The position numbers and the translations under genes are program-made. 64,000 nucleotides of DNA from Silicimonas sp. (lineage in GTDB: Bacteria; Pseudomonadota; Alphaproteobacteria; Rhodobacterales; Rhodobacteraceae), in the NCBI GenBank assembly GCA_022824525.1, contig JAJDZT010000063.1:44875-108874 (forward strand). Reading direction: 5' to 3'. Shown piece after piece: positions 44,137 through 52,147 of this stretch (the first letter of the stretch is position 1; every line of letters begins with the position of its first letter). A model generated the notes under the pieces. The model worked only from the letters and a program-made list of their open reading frames with translations, had not been told where the DNA came from and did no database searches.

Positions 44137-44170
44137 AAACCGTCGGCCAAACGGCCGACGGTTTCCCTTC
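44137..44170 (+). terminator. Intrinsic terminator after pheT
   Basis: AAACCGTCGGCC (44137-44148) pairs perfectly with GGCCGACGGTTT (44153-44164) over a 4-base AAAC loop, followed by CCCTTC. The AAA/TTT ends also make it usable from the other strand. The rest of the gap to 44332 holds no recognisable feature. Confidence 0.8.
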
Positions 44171-44332
44171 AAGAAAACCCTTGATCCGAACAGTGTACGC
44201 CACGCCTCCATTCAAATGTCGGAGGCCACAATGCGTGTGCCAAGTTCACAACCGGGCGGTTCAAACGCCTTCGCCTAGCCGCCTCTGACAGCCTGTCGGG
44301 GCGGGACACTTCCCTTTTGCCCTGACAGAAAC

Positions 44333-45301
44333 ATGAAAACCGAAGACATCAACTTTGTCCGGCAGTGTTTGCCGGACTCGATGCCGTTCCCGTATTTCGC
44401 GGGGCGTGAAGGCGTTTGGCTTCTCGCCAATGGTCTGGCCAAGCCTGCGCGTGTGCGCGAGTTGCGTGCGGCGTCGATCGGCAAGATCTTGGATCGCCCG
44501 ATCGTCCAGCCGATGGTTGCGGCGACCGCGGATGGAGTAATCGATCCGGCGGTCTTCGCGCGCCTTGCTGACGCCAACATCGCGGATGCGGGCCGGGCAG
44601 GGCCATCGGGCGTGGGCGCGGAGGCCGCATTGGGCGAACGCTGGTTCGACTTTTCGTTGACCTTCGACCAATGGGGCAGCGAAAACGATTGGGCCTGGTC
44701 ACAGATCAGCCGGAAGGGCGGCAACCTCGTGTTGCAGCTTGGGTTCCCGAGCGATCATGCGCGCCTGATGGGCGTCACCGTCAATCGGAACCTCCGGAAG
44801 GAATGCTCGTCCTATTGGCACCCTGTCCGGGAAACCGGTTGTCCGACCTTGGCGTGGGTTCGGATCGACCTTGATCTGGAAACAGGTGAGGCGTTGATTG
44901 AAGAGGTGCAAAGCGACTGGCTGCGTTACTTGGCCGACCATGTCGACGATCTGAGGAAGTCGGCACCCCGGTCGCGCGAGCTTCGTGCCACCGAACGGTA
45001 TCAGTCCGAGCTTCAGGCGGCCTATGCCCGCATCTGGCCGCGCGCTGCATTGCTTGCGGCGCTGCAGGTTATCGTTGTGGAAATCGGCTGTCGCACGGTA
45101 TGGATGCACATGCCCAAGACAGGAGCGGCTCTGAAGCACATTCGGGGCACGCTACCGCCCCGGTCGCTCTACACGAACCTGCCGAGGGCGTTCTGTTTCG
45201 AGCCGACGGCGGACGCCCCCACCTTCCTTGAGCGCAAGCGCCGCCGGGCGCTGTCGCTTCTCCGGAAGGAGGGAGCAATCTTCTGGCGGCTTGCGCTTTA
45301 G
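44333..45301 (+). CDS. Uncharacterised protein, 322 residues
   Basis: The protein appears soluble, with many conserved-looking aromatic and charged positions (ENDWAWSQISRKGGNLVLQLGFPS, WVRIDLDLETGEALIEEVQSDW) and a C-terminal basic end (ERKRRRALSLLRKEGAIFWRL). The EVQSDW context inside a beta-rich segment hints at an enzymatic or nucleic-acid-related fold, but no family is recognised. It stands alone after the pheT terminator and its stop overlaps the convergent GST gene by 4 bases. Confidence 0.7.
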   Translation: MKTEDINFVRQCLPDSMPFPYFAGREGVWLLANGLAKPARVRELRAASIGKILDRPIVQPMVAATADGVIDPAVFARLADANIADAGRAGPSGVGAEAALGERWFDFSLTFDQWGSENDWAWSQISRKGGNLVLQLGFPSDHARLMGVTVNRNLRKECSSYWHPVRETGCPTLAWVRIDLDLETGEALIEEVQSDWLRYLADHVDDLRKSAPRSRELRATERYQSELQAAYARIWPRAALLAALQVIVVEIGCRTVWMHMPKTGAALKHIRGTLPPRSLYTNLPRAFCFEPTADAPTFLERKRRRALSLLRKEGAIFWRLAL

Positions 45302-45999
45302 GTCGGGCGCGCAGGCGTGTTCATGCCCTTCTGGACTGCCGGACGGTCATAGAACCGATCAAAATAGGCTGGGACGTTCTTCAGGTCGTCCCAGCCGACC
45401 AATTCCTTGGCGCCATAGAAATCGAGCGCGCGAAGCCAAGGCACAATCGCGATATCGGCGATGGAATACTCGCCCGCGATCCAGTCCTTGCCTTCCATGG
45501 CCCCCTCAAGCACCGCCAACAAGCGTTTGCCTTCGTTGACATAGCGCTCACGCGGGCGAGGGTCTTCGATCTCGCTCCCGGCGAATTTTACGAAGAAGCC
45601 CATCTGGCCGAACATCGGACCGACCCCGCCCATCTGGAACATGAGCCATTTGAGAACTTCGTATTTGCCCGCGCCGCTCGTCGGCATCAGCTTTCCTGTC
45701 TTCTCGGCGAGATAGATCAGGATCGCGCCCGATTCCCAAAGCTCCACCGGTTCTCCACCAGGGCCGTTTGGATCGATGATGGCCGGGATCTTGTTGTTCG
45801 GGTTGAGGGAGAGGAATTCGGGGCTTTTGACGTCGGCGTCCGCCAGCGTCACGAGATGGGGATCGTAATCAAGCCCCAGCTCTTCAAGTGCAATCGAGGC
45901 TTTGACCCCGTTCGGTGTCGGGAAAGCATAAAGCTGGATCACGTTGTCCCGAACAGGTGGCCAGCGTTTGGTGATGGGATGGTCGGTGAGAATGGTCAT
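45298..45999 (-). CDS. Glutathione S-transferase family protein (YghU/YfcG-like)
   Basis: The 233-residue protein has a thioredoxin-like N-terminal domain (IQLYAFPTPNGVKASIALEELG, NPNNKIPAIIDPNGP, ELWESGAILIYLAEKTG) and an all-helical C-terminal domain (WLMFQMGGVGPMFGQ, YSIADIAIVPW). The TPNGVK motif is that of Nu-class GSTs, which show disulfide-bond reductase activity with glutathione. The start MTILTDHPITKRW follows GGAGACACC. Confidence 0.88.
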   Translation of the reverse strand: MTILTDHPITKRWPPVRDNVIQLYAFPTPNGVKASIALEELGLDYDPHLVTLADADVKSPEFLSLNPNNKIPAIIDPNGPGGEPVELWESGAILIYLAEKTGKLMPTSGAGKYEVLKWLMFQMGGVGPMFGQMGFFVKFAGSEIEDPRPRERYVNEGKRLLAVLEGAMEGKDWIAGEYSIADIAIVPWLRALDFYGAKELVGWDDLKNVPAYFDRFYDRPAVQKGMNTPARPT

Positions 46000-46146
46000 G
46001 GTGTCTCCTGAAACGTCTTACCGGTGAACATAAGTCAGATTTTTCGGCATCAAATGTGCAATTATCGCAGGTCACTCTGTGCGCCAGTCTTGCGCTGCGC
46101 TCCCGGTCCGCTAGGTCTTGCCCGATCAGATGAAGGAGAAGCGGTC

Positions 46147-46596
46147 ATGGACCTCAAGGTTTATCTCTCAGGTGAAATCCACACCGATTGGCGCGAGCAG
46201 ATCATCGAAGGGGCCTCGGGGCTGAGCGTGTCCTTCTCCAGCCCGGTCACCGACCATGCCGCTTCGGACGATTGCGGCGTTGCAATCCTCGGGGCGGAAG
46301 ACAGCAAGTTCTGGCATGACCACAAGGGGGCCAAGGTCAACGCGATCCGCACCCGGCACGGGATCGAGAATGCCGACATCGTCGTCGTGCGCTTCGGGAC
46401 GGAATACAAGCAGTGGAATGCCGCATTCGATGCCGGCATCGCCTCGGCCCTCGGGAAGTCACTGATCGTGCTAAACCCGCCCGAGCATGGTCACGCCTTG
46501 AAAGAGATCCACGGTGCAGCGCTCGCCGTGGCGCAGGAACCGAAGCAGGTTGTCGAAATTCTGCGTTACGTTCTGACCGGGCAACTCCCAGCCTGA
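46147..46596 (+). CDS. ytoQ: YtoQ family protein
   Basis: The 149-residue protein begins MDLKVYLSGEIHTDWREQI and contains FSSPVTDHAASDDCG, GAEDSKFWHDHKGAKVNAIRT and VVVRFGTEYKQWNAAFDAG, matching the YtoQ family. These resemble nucleoside 2-deoxyribosyltransferase-like folds, but no activity is established. ATG 46147 has GAAGGAGAA upstream. It stands alone between gst (divergent) and mscL. Confidence 0.88.
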   Translation: MDLKVYLSGEIHTDWREQIIEGASGLSVSFSSPVTDHAASDDCGVAILGAEDSKFWHDHKGAKVNAIRTRHGIENADIVVVRFGTEYKQWNAAFDAGIASALGKSLIVLNPPEHGHALKEIHGAALAVAQEPKQVVEILRYVLTGQLPA

Positions 46597-46706
46597 CCGT
46601 TTCCAGATCTGAAACATATGCTTGTTTTTTCCCACTTTTGTGGTAGCGCGTTATTTGGGATGGACACTGATGTAACCGCTTGCACAGGGAAAAAACGAGG
46701 GAACCC

Positions 46707-47108
46707 ATGATTCAGGAATTCAAAGACTTTATCGCCAAAGGCAATGTGATGGACATGGCCGTTGGTATCATTATCGGCGCAGCATTTACCGCGATCGTGA
46801 CGTCGCTTGTCGACGACCTGATCAACCCGATCATCAGTCTTTTCATGGGCGGTATCGACTTTTCCGGCATGGGCATCCGCCTCAGCGAAGGTGAGGACGG
46901 AGCCATCTTTGCCTACGGCAACTTCATCATGGCCCTGATCAACTTCCTGATCATCGCGTGGGTCGTGTTCCTGTTGGTCAAGATGGTCAACCGCGTGAAG
47001 GATGCGGCCACCGCTGAGGAAGAGGCGCCGGCAGAAGAAGAGCCTGCAGGTCCGACCCAGGAAGAGCTTCTGGCCGAAATCCGCGACGCACTCAAAGCTC
47101 GCGCGTAA
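46707..47108 (+). CDS. mscL: Large-conductance mechanosensitive channel
   Basis: The 133-residue protein has the MscL layout: N-terminal helix [22 protein letters not shown]1 ([22 protein letters not shown]), a periplasmic loop ([18 protein letters not shown]), TM2 ([21 protein letters not shown]) and an acidic cytoplasmic helix ending [16 protein letters not shown]. It relieves osmotic downshock by opening under membrane tension. It is a single gene with its own terminator. Confidence 0.97.
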   Translation: MIQEFKDFIAKGNVMDMAVGIIIGAAFTAIVTSLVDDLINPIISLFMGGIDFSGMGIRLSEGEDGAIFAYGNFIMALINFLIIAWVVFLLVKMVNRVKDAATAEEEAPAEEEPAGPTQEELLAEIRDALKARA

Positions 47109-47126
47109 GAACGTACCTATGCTGAT

Positions 47127-47161
47127 AAGGGCTCGCCGTTGGCGGGCCCTTTGTTGTTTTT
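47127..47161 (+). terminator. Intrinsic terminator after mscL
   Basis: AAGGGCTCGCC (47127-47137) pairs with GGCGGGCCCTT (47141-47151), with one mismatch and a 3-base loop, followed by TGTTGTTTTT. It also faces the convergent ald gene end. Confidence 0.85.
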
Positions 47162-47183
47162 GGCAGAAGCCGAAACTCTGGTC

Positions 47184-48302
47184 TTACTGTTTGAGTGCAA
47201 GGCTCGGAGAAATCACATCGATGCCCAGAGCCTTACCCACCGCGAAATAGGTCAACTGCCCGGCGTGGACGTTCAGCCCTTCCAGAAGATGGGGGTCATC
47301 AAGACAGGCCTGTTTCCAACCCTTGTCCGCTATGGCCAGCAGGTAGGGCATCGTCGCGTTGGTCAGCGCGATGGTAGAGGTGCGCGCCACCGCGCCCGGC
47401 ATGTTGGCGACACAGTAGTGCATGATGCCATCGACTTCGTAGATCGGGTCCTCGTGCGTTGTGGGCTTTGACGTCTCGAAGCACCCACCTTGGTCAATGG
47501 CGACATCGACAATGGCGGCACCCGGTTTCATGGTCGACAGATCGGATTTGGTCACCAGTTTCGGAGCGGCCGCCCCGGGGATCAGGACGGCTCCGATCAC
47601 AAGGTCGGCCTCCGCGATCAACTCCTTTGTTGCGGCACCACTTGAGTAACGATTGCCGAACACCCCCCGGAAGGTATCGTCGAGGTATCGAAGACGGGGA
47701 AGCGACCGATCCAGTACAGTAACGTCAGCACCCATCCCGGCGGCGACGCGTGCGGCATGTGTTCCAACGACACCGCCCCCGATCACCACCACCTTGCCGG
47801 GGCCAACCCCGGGCACGCCGCCGAGCAAGACGCCACGTCCGCCATTGGCCTTTTGCAACGTCCATGCGCCGACCTGCGGTGAAAGCTTGCCCGCGACTTC
47901 TGACATCGGTGCAAGAAGGGGAAGGCCGCCAGCGTCATCCGTGACCGTCTCATAGGCGATACACGTGGCGCCCGAGGCCAGCAGGTCGCGCGTTTGCTCG
48001 GGGTCCGGCGCAAGGTGCAGATAGGTGAAAAGGATCTGTCCTTCACGCAGTCGGGCGCGTTCGACAGGCTGTGGTTCCTTGACCTTCACGATCATGTCGG
48101 TTTGCGCGAAGATTTCCTCCGCGGTTTCAAGCACCGTGGCGCCCACAGAAATGTAATCTTCGTCGGTGAAACCTGCGCCCAGCCCCGCACCGGCCTCCAC
48201 GACGACTGTGTGACCGTGCGCCACGGCTTCGCCCGCCGTGCTTGGCGTCATCCCAACACGGTACTCTTGTGCTTTGATCTCCTTTGGACAGCCGATCTTC
48301 AT
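47184..48302 (-). CDS. ald: Alanine dehydrogenase
   Basis: The 372-residue NAD enzyme deaminates L-alanine to pyruvate and ammonium, or runs in reverse. It starts MKIGCPKEIKAQEYRVGMTP, has VKVKEPQ with the pyruvate-binding Lys, HLAPDPEQT, and the NAD-binding GGGVVGTHAARVAAGMGADV. The ATG at 48302 is favoured by homology; an ATG two codons earlier lies closer to the GGAGGAGG site. A Lrp/AsnC regulator is divergent, the usual arrangement for alanine-responsive control. It could recycle the alanine made by tpa. Confidence 0.95.
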   Translation of the reverse strand: MKIGCPKEIKAQEYRVGMTPSTAGEAVAHGHTVVVEAGAGLGAGFTDEDYISVGATVLETAEEIFAQTDMIVKVKEPQPVERARLREGQILFTYLHLAPDPEQTRDLLASGATCIAYETVTDDAGGLPLLAPMSEVAGKLSPQVGAWTLQKANGGRGVLLGGVPGVGPGKVVVIGGGVVGTHAARVAAGMGADVTVLDRSLPRLRYLDDTFRGVFGNRYSSGAATKELIAEADLVIGAVLIPGAAAPKLVTKSDLSTMKPGAAIVDVAIDQGGCFETSKPTTHEDPIYEVDGIMHYCVANMPGAVARTSTIALTNATMPYLLAIADKGWKQACLDDPHLLEGLNVHAGQLTYFAVGKALGIDVISPSLALKQ

Positions 48303-48331
48303 AGCCATTCCTCCTCCGTTTGGAGAACCAT

Positions 48332-48345
48332 ACATCGTAAGATGT
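48332..48345. promoter_or_regulatory. Inverted repeat ACATC-GTAA-GATGT in the ald/Lrp intergenic region
   Basis: ACATC (48332-48336) and GATGT (48341-48345) are exact reverse complements with a 4-base spacer, 30 bases upstream of ald. An A/T-rich stretch follows toward the regulator gene. This is a candidate Lrp-type site, but the arms are short. Confidence 0.35.
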
Positions 48346-48433
48346 GCGAAAGCGTGGGCATTTCTCTGGATTTCTTGTCGTGAGTTCGAATAATCTCCTG
48401 AAGGATACCATTTTTTTGGATGAATATTGCGAC

Positions 48434-48895
48434 ATGGATGAGATCGACGCGACAGATGCCCGGCTGCTTTCAGTTCTGCAAAGACAGGGAAGAATTTCGA
48501 ATGCCGATCTTGCCGAAGCAGTGAATCTTTCAGCTTCAGCCTGTCATCGGCGCGTCCAGCGCCTGGAGAAAGCGGGGTACATTCGCGATTACGTGGCCTT
48601 GTTGGACCCGCGGAAACTGAACCGGGCGACCGTGGTCTTTGTCGAGATCACGCTATCCGGGCAGGCGGACGAGGTGTTGGATGCCTTCGAACGGGAGGTG
48701 GCGCGCATACCAGACGTTCTGGAGTGTCACCTGATGGCGGGGAAGGCAGACTACCTGCTGAAGGTCGTCGCTGCCGACGCGGAGGATTTCGCGCGCATTC
48801 ATCGAAAGAAACTGGCGCGCTTGCCGGGGATTGCGCAAATCCACTCGTCCTTCGCTTTGCGAAAGGTGCGGCAGACGACGGCCTTGCCGGTCTGA
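48434..48895 (+). CDS. Lrp/AsnC family transcriptional regulator
   Basis: From ATG 48434 the protein is 153 residues: N-terminal helix-turn-helix (DATDARLLSVLQRQGRISNADLAEAVNLSASACHRRVQRLEKAG), then a RAM/AsnC ligand domain (about 65-150) with VVFVEITLSG and CHLMAGKADYLLKVVAAD. Members sense an amino acid and bind as octamers. Divergence from ald suggests control of alanine dehydrogenase, as with AldR. A longer frame 30 codons upstream runs through the promoter and is rejected. Confidence 0.9.
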   Translation: MDEIDATDARLLSVLQRQGRISNADLAEAVNLSASACHRRVQRLEKAGYIRDYVALLDPRKLNRATVVFVEITLSGQADEVLDAFEREVARIPDVLECHLMAGKADYLLKVVAADAEDFARIHRKKLARLPGIAQIHSSFALRKVRQTTALPV

Positions 48896-48899
48896 AAGA

Positions 48900-49316
48900 T
48901 CAGCCGGTCTCGACGATTTCGAAGTCGTGGCTGACGGGCACCGAATGCTGGAGCATGGCGACCGCCGAACAATACTTGTCGACGGAAAGCTCGATCGCAC
49001 GCCGCACGCGGTCTTCGGAGATATCGCGCCCCTTGATTACAAAATGCATGTGGATGCGGGTAAAGACCTTTGGCGGCTCTTCAGCGCGGTCGGCGTCCAA
49101 CTCCACGATGACGTCATCAATTCTCTGACGGCTCTTCCGAAGGATCTCAACGACGTCCCATGCCGAACAACTCCCCGCGCCCATCAACACCAGTTCCATG
49201 GCAGAGGGCCCGGGTTTGGGCGCGTCGCCCTCCGCCGTGCCAATGACAATGGAATGGCCGCTTTCCGTCTGGCCGGTGAATGTTTTATCGGAGATCCATG
49301 TGACGCAGGATTTCAT
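48900..49316 (-). CDS. OsmC family protein (second copy)
   Basis: The 138-residue protein has the YhfA-type OsmC pattern: GPSAMELVLMGAGSCSAWDVVEIL with the first Cys, and DKYCSAVAMLQHSVPV with the second. YhfA-like proteins are thought to act on peroxides or as redox hydrolases, with substrates unknown. ATG 49316 is preferred to a TTG two codons earlier because AGAGG lies 7 bases upstream. It is convergent with the Lrp gene, 4 bases apart. It differs strongly from the OsmC at 8.8 kb, so the two are not a recent duplication. Confidence 0.87.
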   Translation of the reverse strand: MKSCVTWISDKTFTGQTESGHSIVIGTAEGDAPKPGPSAMELVLMGAGSCSAWDVVEILRKSRQRIDDVIVELDADRAEEPPKVFTRIHMHFVIKGRDISEDRVRRAIELSVDKYCSAVAMLQHSVPVSHDFEIVETG

Positions 49317-49461
49317 GGGCAAGCCTCTTTGTTTCGGTTTCGATACGCGCCGCTGTCTGGCTTGACCAGCCCTCGGGCGCGTTAACCCTGTGTTCAGATG
49401 TCGGGTAGGCAGAGGGCTTTGCCTTCTTTATGCCACAATTGCGAACAGCAGAGTGCCCGTC

Positions 49462-49902
49462 ATGAAGAAGAACCGCAGTCCGTTTGACATTCTCGGCGTT
49501 TCGCCCGCTGACGATATGACCGTCATTCGCATGGCGTGGCGAAGGAAGGTGCGGCAATTGCATCCCGACCTCGCGGAGGACAAGGCGTCCGCGACGGCTG
49601 AGTTGGCCGAGGTGAATGCCGCCTTTGATGCGGTGCAGGGGCACGTGCCGAAACGGACCGCCAAGAAGCCATCGCCTCGGAAGAAGTCCTCAGAGGCTCG
49701 GGTGCAAGAGACAGCCTCCAAGCCCGAAAAGCCGGTGGAACAGCCAAAGAAAACGTCCGCGCAGACGCAGTCCCCACAGCAGGCGCGCACGGAAAAGCTC
49801 CGGCGGACCGCCAAGGCCCGTTTGAGCGCCGAGATGCGCGCAAAAGGCAATCGCGCCCGCGCAGGGTATGCGCAGGCGCGAGGGATCGTGGCGGTGGCCT
49901 GA
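49462..49902 (+). CDS. J-domain protein
   Basis: The 146-residue protein starts with a J domain: SPFDILGVSPADDMTVIRMAWRRKVRQLHPDLAED, where HPD is the motif that stimulates DnaK ATPase. The C-terminal half (about 68-146) is a Lys/Pro/Ser-rich low-complexity linker and a basic helix (LRRTAKARLSAEMRAKGNRARAGY). There is no zinc-finger region, so it is a type III co-chaperone with an unknown client. ATG 49462 is chosen because the residues before it are not J-domain-like. Confidence 0.85.
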   Translation: MKKNRSPFDILGVSPADDMTVIRMAWRRKVRQLHPDLAEDKASATAELAEVNAAFDAVQGHVPKRTAKKPSPRKKSSEARVQETASKPEKPVEQPKKTSAQTQSPQQARTEKLRRTAKARLSAEMRAKGNRARAGYAQARGIVAVA

Positions 49903-49925
49903 AGTGGTCTTTGAGGCCCGGTCGC

Positions 49926-50687
49926 TCAGGCCGTCATCTCTGACTTGATGGGCTTGCCGGTTTCCAGCCAAGACTTGAGCGAGGCGATGTGGCGCGCCCA
50001 GCCTTCCTTGACGCCATCCTGACCGACCGGAATTTCGTAATGTTCGCAGGTCAGCTTGCAGTGCTCGCCCTCGCTGTCGATCAGGAAGACCATGTGGGAT
50101 TTCTCCGCGCCGCCTTCCCAGTTGGGTTCGAACGTCATTTCGATGCGGGACTTGGGGTCCAGTGCCGTGGTCACCTGGGTCAGCATGATCGAGCCGTCCT
50201 TGCGGATCATGTTCATCGGCTGGCCTACCTCTGCGTCGCCTTCCGCGGCGTCGCACATGAAGTGGTAGGCAGCGACCTGTTCGGCCTTGGTGAGTGCGTC
50301 CCAGAGGGCGTCCTGCGTACAGCGGATCAGGGTCTGGTGAACGAAGTCGGGTTTCATTTCTGAATCGAACATTGGGCGGTTTCCTTCGAGATGTGATTTG
50401 AGGTCAATGATCCCCCGCGCGACGGGTTTGGCGAGAAGGGGCTCGATCCAGCGATCGATGACCTCCTGCAGCGGAACGGCATTCAGGTAGTGATATTTGA
50501 ACCGCCCCACCTTGCGCGTGGTGATGAGAGACGCGTCTTCGAGAACGCCCAGATGTTTCATGACGCCGAAGCGGGTCATGTCGAACTGCTCTTCCAGCTC
50601 CGACAGTTTCTGACCGTCCTTCCTGCGAAGGCTGTCGAGGATATCCCGCCGGGCTGGGTCGTTAAGGGCTTTGAAGATCGTGTCCAT
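49926..50687 (-). CDS. ArsR-type HTH fused to an SRPBCC (AHSA1-like) domain
   Basis: The 253-residue protein has an ArsR winged helix at the N-terminus (about 1-90: MDTIFKALNDPARRDILDSL, LSELEEQFDMTRFGVMKHLGVLEDASLI) joined to an SRPBCC/AHSA1 domain (about 110-245: IRCTQDALWDALTKAEQVAAYHF, MTFEPNWEGGAEKSHMVF). In many bacteria these are two adjacent genes. Here they are one frame, so ligand binding may directly control DNA binding. No ArsR metal Cys pair is visible. Two inverted repeats just upstream are candidate self-operators. Confidence 0.87.
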   Translation of the reverse strand: MDTIFKALNDPARRDILDSLRRKDGQKLSELEEQFDMTRFGVMKHLGVLEDASLITTRKVGRFKYHYLNAVPLQEVIDRWIEPLLAKPVARGIIDLKSHLEGNRPMFDSEMKPDFVHQTLIRCTQDALWDALTKAEQVAAYHFMCDAAEGDAEVGQPMNMIRKDGSIMLTQVTTALDPKSRIEMTFEPNWEGGAEKSHMVFLIDSEGEHCKLTCEHYEIPVGQDGVKEGWARHIASLKSWLETGKPIKSEMTA

Positions 50688-50700
50688 GACTTGAGAGATA

Positions 50701-50752
50701 GGTGACCAAACAGTCACCTGTCAATCAAATTATGTGAGTATCTGGTCACATA
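50701..50752. promoter_or_regulatory. Two inverted repeats upstream of the ArsR-SRPBCC gene
   Basis: GGTGAC-N6-GTCACC (50701-50718) and TATGTGA-N8-TCACATA (50731-50752) are both exact inverted repeats. They start 14 bases upstream of the ArsR-SRPBCC start codon and share the GTCAC/GTGAC half-site. Autorepression is the simplest reading. Confidence 0.6.
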
Positions 50753-51152
50753 TTGTGTATGGCTATGAAATCATGAGATTTTTTCAGCACATTTGCCGCC
50801 GATCCGGAGCAGTCCGGCGGCGGGATCACTGTGATCTGGATGGGTTTATGGAGGTGTCGGAAGCCTCAGTGACGTCACTGAACCCGGCCCCTGTCCCCAC
50901 TAGCTCACGCCTAGGTGTCAGGGTCCTCGCGGAAAGCGATGCGCATCGCGGGGAGGGTTATGGCGTGTGTGAGTTGAGGATTGGTGAGGGGAGCGTTCGG
51001 TGGGTCTGGGGTTCGCAACGACCTTCTCGCGCGCGAGATCGGCCGCATGAAATCGACTTTGACAGAACGCAATTGATCAGTCTCACCAAGCTTTAAACTT
51101 GGAAGGAAACTTGGGACTTCGGGGAACCGGCCGGACGGTTGGGAAGGTTGAA
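50753..51152. other. 400-bp stretch without a convincing gene; two perfect palindromes
   Basis: A continuous frame (about 50734-51096, plus strand) exists, but its product is Arg-rich, lacks a ribosome site and resembles no family, so it is not called. The region holds GATCACTGTGATC (50824-50836) and the 16-base palindrome TCAGTGACGTCACTGA (50866-50881), which repeats the GTGAC/GTCAC half-sites seen upstream. It may be an extended regulatory region or decayed sequence. Confidence 0.45.
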
Positions 51153-51611
51153 ATGATCAAGAAAATTTTGCTGCTCGCCATGATTGCAACCTGGCCCGCG
51201 TTTGCCTCGACAGCTGCGGACCAATCTCTCTATCTGCGGTCGTTCGAACCCGTTAACCCAAGCTTCAAGCGGAAGACGATTGTCTGGCAAGGCGCTGGCT
51301 ACGATGGCGAAACCATAATTGCGCATGGCCTCGAGCGCAGAGGCGGTAAAGTGGCCGTTTGCGGCCTTCATCTTTCCAAAGGACGCTATTCACGCAACGA
51401 GTTAAGGCGCGTTCTGCAACGCGGGCGGATCGTCTCGGGAAGTGATGTACTGATGTCTGGTCTTGAGTATTTCCGGGAGTTCAACGCGCCAGACCGCATG
51501 CTACTGCGTTGCCGTCGGACATCCATTCCATGGAAGGCTGCCTACGGGCGACGTACTTCGGAAATGCAAATGCTGCTTTGCACATCACCAAACAGATGCA
51601 GCTACAAGTAG
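51153..51611 (+). CDS. Small secreted protein of unknown function
   Basis: From ATG 51153 the protein is 152 residues with a signal peptide (MIKKILLLAMIATWPAFAS). The mature part is basic and has four to five cysteines (VAVCGLHL, LLRCRRT, MLLCTSPNRCSYK), suggesting disulfides in the periplasm or outside. No family is recognised. Base composition is less GC-rich than in neighbours. It lies between a gene-poor stretch and a terminator, so it could be acquired. Confidence 0.6.
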   Translation: MIKKILLLAMIATWPAFASTAADQSLYLRSFEPVNPSFKRKTIVWQGAGYDGETIIAHGLERRGGKVAVCGLHLSKGRYSRNELRRVLQRGRIVSGSDVLMSGLEYFREFNAPDRMLLRCRRTSIPWKAAYGRRTSEMQMLLCTSPNRCSYK

Positions 51612-51672
51612 TCTTGCGTTCCATATCTCGAATGGGGCCAAACGGACACTAATCTCGTTCCAAAAACAACAA

Positions 51673-51705
51673 ACCCCCGGGGCTTGCCTCGGGGGTCGTC
51701 GTTTG
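51673..51705. terminator. Bidirectional terminator between the secreted orphan and rpsU
   Basis: ACCCCCGGGG (51673-51682) pairs with CCTCGGGGGT (51687-51696) with one mismatch and a 4-base loop. AAACAACAAA precedes it and TCGTCGTTT follows, so it can serve both strands. Confidence 0.75.
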
Positions 51706-51831
51706 CGGGCGAACCCGCCAGTGTCGAAGCTCGCTTTCGCAGTTTCGGAGTTTTGTGTTCCTGTCCGCTGCCTCTCGGCTTTGCCTCGAACGCAGACAGA
51801 AACGCACTTTTTCAAGTGATCCGAAACCGCT

Positions 51832-52038
51832 TTAGAGCATACCTTCGCGCTGGGCCTTTTTACGGGCAAGCTTGCGGGCGCGGCGGATGGCCTCGGCCTT
51901 CTCGCGTGCGCGCTTTTCGCTGGGCTTCTCGAAATGCTGCCGAAGCTTCATCTCGCGGAAGACACCCTCGCGCTGCAGTTTCTTTTTCAGGGCACGAAGC
52001 GCCTGATCGACGTTATTGTCGCGAACACTGACCTGCAT
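51832..52038 (-). CDS. rpsU: 30S ribosomal protein S21
   Basis: The 68-residue basic protein [20 protein letters not shown] with [20 protein letters not shown] is S21, a late-binding small-subunit protein that helps translation initiation. The start has AAAGGTGG upstream. It is a single gene, divergent from the COQ9 gene. Confidence 0.97.
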   Translation of the reverse strand: MQVSVRDNNVDQALRALKKKLQREGVFREMKLRQHFEKPSEKRAREKAEAIRRARKLARKKAQREGML

Positions 52039-52147
52039 GTGGTTGTCACCACCTTTCTAAGTTAGAGTTGTGCAAAATCTGCAGGAGGTGGGCGTATAGC
52101 AAGGCGGACCTAGCTTGTCTACCACCCCGAGGAACAGGAGTTGCCAC

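Noticed and set aside
41778..44150. 790-codon open frame antisense to pheT
   Set aside because: It mirrors pheT codon structure in a GC-rich genome; the product has no recognisable domain and pheT is certain.
50734..51096. 120-codon plus-strand frame in the gap before the secreted orphan
   Set aside because: There is no ribosome site, the product is Arg-rich without a domain, and the frame begins inside the inverted repeats.
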